From CADEEN01 sp963783785 (GTDB lineage: Bacteria > Pseudomonadota > Gammaproteobacteria > Burkholderiales > Burkholderiaceae_C), in NCBI GenBank assembly GCA_963783785.1, contig CAWAOQ010000007.1, forward strand, positions 1 to 64,000: 64,000 nt of DNA. The letters run 5' to 3'. Positions 59,291 to 64,000 of this stretch are shown here, piece after piece. The position numbers and the translations under genes were made by a program. The notes beneath the pieces were generated by a model. It was not told the origin of the DNA and made no database searches. It worked only from the letters and a program-made list of their open reading frames with translations. Every line of letters starts with the position of its first letter. Positions within the stretch are counted from its first letter, which is position 1.

Positions 59291-60433
59291 ATGCTATTGA
59301 GTGAAGACCACATCGCCGTCCAGGACGCCGTGCGCGCCTATGTGCAGGACCGCATCGCGCCAAAGGCCGCCGAATGGGACAAGACGCATCACTTCCCGCA
59401 GGCCGAGTTGCGCGGTCTGGCCGCGCTGGGCTGCTACGGGGTGGCGGTGCCTGCCGAGTACGACGGTGCCGGCCTCGACTACCTGGCGCTGGCGCTGATC
59501 CTCGAAGAGATCGCCGCCGGCGACGGCGCCACCAGCACCGTGGTCAGCGTCAACAACTGCCCGGTCTGCTCGATCCTGATGGCCTGGGGCAACGAAGACC
59601 AGAAGCAGCGCTTTCTCAAGCCGCTGGCGCGCGGCGAGATGCTGGGCGCGTTCTGCCTCACCGAGCCGCACGTGGGCTCCGAAGCCGGCGGGCTGAAGAC
59701 CACGGCGCGGCTGGTCAAGGACAGCGACGGCGACCATTACGTGCTCGACGGCGTCAAGCAGTTCATCACCAGCGGCAAGCACGGCGACGTGGCGATCGTG
59801 ATGGCGGTGACCGACAAGGCCGCCGGCAAACGCGGCATCAGCGCTTTCATCGTGCCGACCGCCAGCGCCGGCTACACCGTGGCGCGAATCGAAGACAAGA
59901 CCGGCCAGCACGCCAGCGATACCGCGCAGATCCTGTTCGAGAACTGCCGCGTGCCGGCCGCCAACCTGATCGGCGACGAGGGTCAGGGCCTGAAGATCGC
60001 GCTGTCGGGGCTCGAGGGCGGCCGCATCGGCATCGCCAGTCAGAGCGTCGGCATGGCCCGCGCCGCGTTCGAAGCCGCGTTGGCTTACAGCAAGCAGCGC
60101 ATCACGTTCGGCCAGCCGATCTTCGAACACCAGGCGCTGCAATTCCGGCTGGCCGACATGGCCACGCAGATCGAGGCCGCGCGCCAGTTGATCCACCATG
60201 CCGCCAGCCTGAAGGACGCCGGCCGGCCCTGCCTGAAGGAGGCCGCGATGGCCAAGCTTTTCGCCAGCGAGATGGCCGAGCAGGTGTGCAGCGCCGCGAT
60301 CCAGATTCACGGCGGCTACGGCTACGTCAGCGACTTCCCGGTCGAACGCATCTGGCGCGACGTGCGCGTGTGCCAGATCTACGAAGGCACCAGCGACGTG
60401 CAGCGAATCCTGATCGGCCGCGCGCTGGCGTAG
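59291..60433 (+). CDS. Acyl-CoA dehydrogenase, short/branched-chain type
   Basis: A FAD-dependent dehydrogenase of 380 residues: ILEEIAAGDGATSTVVSVNN, CLTEPHVGSEAGG, QFITSGKHGDVAIVM, GQHASDTAQILFENCRVP and the catalytic Glu in CQIYEGTSDVQRI. In contrast to ivd the Glu is at the common C-terminal site, fitting butyryl/isobutyryl/2-methylbutyryl-CoA substrates. It is the last gene of the liuR-headed plus-strand run. Confidence 0.93.
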   Translation: MLLSEDHIAVQDAVRAYVQDRIAPKAAEWDKTHHFPQAELRGLAALGCYGVAVPAEYDGAGLDYLALALILEEIAAGDGATSTVVSVNNCPVCSILMAWGNEDQKQRFLKPLARGEMLGAFCLTEPHVGSEAGGLKTTARLVKDSDGDHYVLDGVKQFITSGKHGDVAIVMAVTDKAAGKRGISAFIVPTASAGYTVARIEDKTGQHASDTAQILFENCRVPAANLIGDEGQGLKIALSGLEGGRIGIASQSVGMARAAFEAALAYSKQRITFGQPIFEHQALQFRLADMATQIEAARQLIHHAASLKDAGRPCLKEAAMAKLFASEMAEQVCSAAIQIHGGYGYVSDFPVERIWRDVRVCQIYEGTSDVQRILIGRALA

Positions 60434-60457
60434 CCGGCGAGCCGGCCGCAGACGCCG

Positions 60458-60679
60458 CTAACCGTAGTTGCGGACCCACTCGACGCCCTGCGCGTAGGCC
60501 GCGTCGATGGCCACTTCTTCGCTGAGGTACTCGCCGCGCGGCACCGCGATGACGCGCGGCCGGCGCGGCCAGACCTGCTTGGACAGCACCAGCGTCGGCG
60601 CGAACTTGCCGCCATCGACGGGCTTGGCGCTGCAGATCAGTTCGTAGGTCTGGTGCCGGACTATCCTGGTTGCATCCAT
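60458..60679 (-). CDS. Small conserved hypothetical protein
   Basis: A 73-residue protein (MDATRIVRHQTYELICSAKP ... EWVRNYG). It contains a beta-rich start, a basic PRRPRVIAVPRGEYLS middle and a short helix. I do not recognise it. The start is chosen at the ATG after a purine-poor leader; the longer frame to 60934 runs over the regulator gene and is spurious. Confidence 0.6.
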   Translation of the reverse strand: MDATRIVRHQTYELICSAKPVDGGKFAPTLVLSKQVWPRRPRVIAVPRGEYLSEEVAIDAAYAQGVEWVRNYG

Positions 60680-60795
60680 CGGGGTGCCTGCGTGGAAAGG
60701 CGCAGTATGCGCCCGGCGCGCCTCCTGCGACGGCCAAAGCTCCAGCGGGCCGATGCATGCGCCACGCTGCTCTTGCCTCGAAGCGCTGACTGTCT

Positions 60796-61536
60796 TCAGC
60801 CGAGATTGGGCACGTACATGTAGCCGGCGTTGCGCACCGTGCGGATGATGCGCGGCTCGCCCACCGGATCGGGCTCGACCTTGCGCCGCAGGCGGCCGAT
60901 TCGGATGTCGATCGAGCGGTCGAACGGTTCCCACTCGCGGTTGCGCGTGTGCATCAGGAGCTGGTCGCGCGAGAGCACGCGGTTCGGGTTGGCCATGAAG
61001 ACGCGGATCAGGTCGTACTCCATGGCCGTCATCGACAGCTCGGCGCCATCGGCCATGCGATCGAACAGGCGGCGCGCATCGAGATCGATCTCGCAGCGCC
61101 CGAAGTGCTGGCGGCCCGCGGGTCGGGTCTCGACCTGACCGCCGCCGGCGGCCGTCGGCCGAGCCTGCATGCGCCGCAACACGCTCTTGACGCGCGCCAG
61201 CAGCTCACGCGGGTCGAACGGCTTGCCGATGTAGTCGTCGGCGCCGATCTCCAGGCCGACGATGCGGTCGACCACGTCGCTCGAGCCGGTCACCATCACG
61301 ATGCCGACGTCGTAATGCTCGCGCAGGTAGCGCGCCAGCACCAGACCATCCTCGCCCGGCAGGCGCAGGTCAAGCAACACCAGGTCGGGCAGATCGCGCT
61401 CCAGCTCGGCGCGCATCGCCGCCCCGTCGCCGGCGGCGCGCACCGCGTAGCCGTGGCTGGCGAGGTACTCGAGCAGCATGGCGCGCACGGCGGGGTCGTC
61501 GTCGACGATCAACAGGTTGGCGGCCGCGCGCGTCAT
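60796..61536 (-). CDS. OmpR/PhoB family response regulator
   Basis: A 246-residue regulator. Receiver: LLIVDDDPAVRAMLLEYL, phospho-Asp56 in LVLLDLRLPGEDG, and Lys in DDYIGKPFDPRELLARV. After a Gly/Pro linker comes a winged helix with ELSMTAMEYDLIRVF and SIDIRIGRLRRKVEPDP. No kinase gene is adjacent, so it is an orphan here. It is divergent from the diiron-type gene, which may be its target. Confidence 0.93.
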   Translation of the reverse strand: MTRAAANLLIVDDDPAVRAMLLEYLASHGYAVRAAGDGAAMRAELERDLPDLVLLDLRLPGEDGLVLARYLREHYDVGIVMVTGSSDVVDRIVGLEIGADDYIGKPFDPRELLARVKSVLRRMQARPTAAGGGQVETRPAGRQHFGRCEIDLDARRLFDRMADGAELSMTAMEYDLIRVFMANPNRVLSRDQLLMHTRNREWEPFDRSIDIRIGRLRRKVEPDPVGEPRIIRTVRNAGYMYVPNLG

Positions 61537-61685
61537 GACCCAAATTCTGCGACGCGAACCACGTCGATGGAAGCCCCGAATACGAGCCGGCTACAAATCG
61601 GCTCGGTGCGGCGGCACGTGACGCTGCCGATACACAGCAACGACAAATGCGCGCGCGGCTGCCGCCGGGGCGTTACCACCGGCGC

Positions 61686-61748
61686 CGAAAGTCCTGCCCA
61701 TGCCCTGCGGCGTGGTGCGGCAGGGTCCAACCCCCGAAAGGACTTTCG
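61686..61748 (+). promoter_or_regulatory. Structured 5' leader that can hide a Shine-Dalgarno sequence
   Basis: CGAAAGTCCT (61686-61695) is the exact reverse complement of AGGACTTTCG (61739-61748). The second arm contains the AAAGGA ribosome site of the gene starting at 61753. A smaller CCCTGC...GCAGGG hairpin lies inside the loop. Confidence 0.5.
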
Positions 61749-61752
61749 ATCC

Positions 61753-62790
61753 ATGAACACCCTGAGCGCCCCCCATCGCAGTTATGCCAAGGTCATCGAA
61801 GTCTCCAAGCGCGTGCGCTGGGAGATCGACCGCGACGTGATCCGTCAGCGCCAGTTCGACTACACACGCACCTTCCTGCCGGATGGCCTGTCGCTGGCGG
61901 GTGAGCTGGCCTTCCTCAACGCGGCCGATCAGCGCCTGCTGAGCCAGGTGCAGGGCCGCACCTACGCCTACATCTTCGGCCTGGTCGAGCGCTTCATCGC
62001 GGCCAAGGTCATGGACTTGAGCCGAGAGCACCAGTTTGGCGACCAGGTCGCGCTGGAGGCGCTGGTGCGCATGACGGACGAAGAGATCAAGCACCAGGAG
62101 CTGTTCCGTCGCCTGGAATCGATGATCGGCCGCGGACATGCCTGCGGGCTATGTGCAGACCGCAGATGCCAATGCGGTCGCCCAGGCCGTGCTCGGCGAC
62201 CGACGTGGGCGGTGTTGGCACTGACGCTGGACATCGAACTGTTCACGCAGGCGCACTACCGCGCCAGCATCCTGCCCGAGGCCGACATCTGCGCCGCTGT
62301 GGAAGGACGTGTTCCTGTTCCACTGGAAGGAGGAGGCGCAGCACGCGATCCTGGACGAGATCGAGTTCGTGAAGCGAGGACGCCAGGCTGACCTCGGCCG
62401 AGCGCGACGCAACGCGGTCGACGACACTGATCGGGCTGGTGGGCGCCGTCGACGGCATCCTGCAGGCGCAGGCCCAGGCCGACGCGCAGCTACTTCAGCA
62501 CCATCGTCGGGCGCACGTTCAGCCAGACCGCAGCTGGAACAGATCCACGGCCACGGTCCTGAAGGCCTACCGCTGGCAGTACATCGTCTCCGGCGTGATG
62601 GAGCCGCGCTTCCAGCACGCTGCTGTTCTCGCTCGTCGACGAGGCCCAGGCCGCCCGCATCCAGGCGGCACTGGCACCGCTGACCTACGCGGTGCCCTCG
62701 CCAGCCCGCGATGCCGCTGCCGATGGCGGCTTGAGTGCCGCGGCGGCCGCTGAGCCGGCCGCCCTCCAACCACCCGTCTCTGCGTCGAGG
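61753..62790 (+). pseudogene. Ferritin-like/diiron-type protein, heavily frameshifted
   Basis: The first 130 codons read cleanly (MNTLSAPHRSYAKVIEVSKR ... TDEEIKHQELFRRLE) and look like a helical diiron protein with E-x-x-H ligands. From 62143 on, about ten frame changes are needed to follow WAVLALTLDIELFTQAHYRA, LWKDVFLFHWKEEAQHAILD, LVGAVDGILQAQAQ, VLKAYRWQYIVSG and LVDEAQAARIQAALAPL. All can be fixed by small indels, mostly single added G or C. This is either a dying gene or a badly read stretch; the true end is uncertain. Confidence 0.65.
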
Positions 62791-62795
62791 ACTCC

Positions 62796-63086
62796 ATGCG
62801 TACATTCATCCAGGCCCTGGCCGCCGGCGTGCGGCGCTCGATCACTGCCCAGCTGCAGCGGCTCGACGTTGCCATGTCGCGCCTTCGCACGGCATCGGCG
62901 GGTGCGCAGCGCCGTCGGCACCAAGCCAGCACCTTTCGTCGGCTGGCCGAACTCGACGACGCCATGCTGCGCGACTTGGGCATGACGCGTGCAGAGATCG
63001 GCTCAGTCGCCGCAGAAGCACATGCAGCGGCCGTGCACACCCGCATGCGCACCGTCGGCAGCACCGCGACGGCAGGCTGGTCATGA
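62796..63086 (+). CDS. DUF1127-type small protein
   Basis: A 96-residue basic protein; the C-terminal part FRRLAELDDAMLRDLGMTRAEI matches the DUF1127 (YjiS-like) helix-turn-helix-like motif. A basic N-terminal amphipathic helix precedes it. Role unknown; some DUF1127 proteins affect phosphate or RNA metabolism. The stop overlaps the MFS start by 4 nt. Confidence 0.75.
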   Translation: MRTFIQALAAGVRRSITAQLQRLDVAMSRLRTASAGAQRRRHQASTFRRLAELDDAMLRDLGMTRAEIGSVAAEAHAAAVHTRMRTVGSTATAGWS

Positions 63087-64000
63087 ACGCCCGCGCCTGG
63101 GGCATGTCCTTGGCGGCCGCGACACTGATGGCGCTGGTCAGCGGTGGCCGGTCGAGCTTCGGACTCTTTGTCTCGCCGCTGAACAGCGCAACCGGCCTCG
63201 GCCTGGCAGCGCTGAGCCTGGCGCTCGCGCTGGGCCAGCTGGCGATCGGCCTCGCACAACCTGTGTTGGGCGCGCTGGCCGATCGCGCGGGTGCTGCACG
63301 CGTGATCGTTTTCGGTGCGTCGGCGCTGGCACTGACGACCGCCGTGACGGCCTGGTCGCCGCTGCCGGCCGTGGTCTTCCTGTCGCTCATCGCCAGTGCC
63401 GTGGCCGGCAGCGCGGTGGCCAGCAACGGCCTGCTGATCGGCGAGCTCGCACGCGCGGTGCCGCCGGCGCGTGTCGGCTTCGCGGTCGGCCTGTTCGGCG
63501 CCGGGGCCTCGTTCGGGCCCCTGCTGCTCGGCCCGGCCACCGAGTGGGTGATCGCGCAACACGGCTGGGTTCGCGCCCTGCTGGCCACCGCGGCACTGAG
63601 CGCGCTTGCCTGGCCGCTGTCGGTGGCGTTCCGCCGACCCGCCGGCATGCCGGCTCCGCGGTCCGCGCAACCAGTGCGCGACGTGCTCGGCGAATGGCGC
63701 TTCTGGCGTGTCGCGCTGAGCTTCGGTGTCTGTGGCTTTCACATCGCGTTCCTGACGGTGCACATGCCGGGCGTGATCGAGCGCTGCGGGTTGCCGGCAT
63801 CGCTCGCCGGAGCCTGGATCGGCATCGCCGGTGCCGCCAATGTCGTCGGTAGCCTCGCGGTCGGCCTGGCGATGCGTCGCCACGACGCCGGCGTCGTGCT
63901 GGCCAGCATTTACCTGCTGCGCGCGATCGGCATCGCCGCGCTGCTGCTGCTGCCGCCGACGCCGGCGGTGCTGATCGGCTTTGCCGTCGCGATGGGCTCC
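63083..64000 (+). CDS. MFS transporter (3' end beyond the window)
   Basis: 306 codons are visible of a 12-helix major facilitator protein. It opens WGMSLAAATLMALVSGGRSSFGLFVSPL, and PVLGALADRAGAARVIVFG is the helix 2-3 signature. It resembles oxalate/formate- or monocarboxylate-type MFS proteins, but the substrate is not assigned. It is coupled to the DUF1127 gene upstream. Confidence 0.85.
   Translation, partial: MNARAWGMSLAAATLMALVSGGRSSFGLFVSPLNSATGLGLAALSLALALGQLAIGLAQPVLGALADRAGAARVIVFGASALALTTAVTAWSPLPAVVFLSLIASAVAGSAVASNGLLIGELARAVPPARVGFAVGLFGAGASFGPLLLGPATEWVIAQHGWVRALLATAALSALAWPLSVAFRRPAGMPAPRSAQPVRDVLGEWRFWRVALSFGVCGFHIAFLTVHMPGVIERCGLPASLAGAWIGIAGAANVVGSLAVGLAMRRHDAGVVLASIYLLRAIGIAALLLLPPTPAVLIGFAVAMGS

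Overview
This is an ordinary chromosomal segment of a high-GC betaproteobacterium of the order Burkholderiales. The 16S rRNA gene and the protein set (regulatory EI/HPr/EIIA-Man, lipB-lipA, hslVU-dksA-cobW, corC-lnt-glyQS-gmhB-plsC, pcaIJF, a LiuR-type leucine/valine regulon) fit the Leptothrix/Rubrivivax/Piscinibacter neighbourhood. That genus-level placement is my inference. I found no prophage, insertion sequence, CRISPR array or plasmid function.

Layout. 1-2.3 kb is the 5' half of an rRNA operon on the minus strand: promoter, boxA leader, 16S, tRNA-Ile, tRNA-Ala and the start of the spacer to 23S, which lies off the window. 2.4-6.8 kb (-) holds an exported protein, an MFS transporter, EIIA-Man, HPr and EI. 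6.9-8.5 kb (+) holds a class III CoA-transferase and the wreck of a TlpA-like gene. 8.5-15.5 kb (-) holds lipB-lipA and a DUF493-dat-dacA-hydrolase-ferredoxin-VanZ run, with a SEL1 protein on plus. 15.7-24.4 kb holds a candidate small RNA, hemB, corA, phoH-ybeY, a sensor kinase/response regulator pair, ruvA, a copper chaperone and ruvB. 24.4-27.9 kb (-) holds a truncated D-threonine-aldolase-like gene in frame with a phosphatase, then a PEBP protein, DUF1840 and cfa. 28.1-32.3 kb (+) is the lower beta-ketoadipate pathway (pcaI, pcaJ, pcaF) with a solute-binding protein and a small monooxygenase. 32.3-35.6 kb (-) is icmF. 35.8-43.2 kb holds coaX, hslVU, a large uncharacterised protein, dksA and cobW. 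43.4-51.4 kb (+) is corC-lnt-glyQ-glyS-gmhB-plsC-ygjP. 51.6-60.4 kb holds a metallo-beta-lactamase-fold hydrolase divergent from liuR-thioesterase-ivd-can-aceK-thiolase-LysE-acyl-CoA dehydrogenase. 60.4-64 kb holds a small protein, an orphan OmpR regulator, a badly frameshifted diiron-type gene, a DUF1127 protein and a partial MFS transporter.

How the parts connect. Two distant loci, icmF (fused isobutyryl-CoA mutase) and the liuR/ivd region, carry the same palindrome-like site of the form TTGACGT-N2-ACGTCAA. This suggests one MerR-family regulator, encoded at 52.8 kb, controls both branched-chain acyl-CoA routes. The pcaIJF operon has its own TetR-style operator candidate. The PTS proteins here have no permease and look regulatory.

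Sequence quality. At least fourteen otherwise well conserved genes, including the normally essential glyS and lnt, are each broken by one or two frameshifts. Nearly all are explained by a single inserted base, and the gene at 61.75-62.8 kb has about ten. I read these as sequencing or assembly errors and give each affected gene its full restored extent. A few other oddities may be real: the TlpA remnant, the truncated aldolase and a lost catalytic Asp in GmhB.
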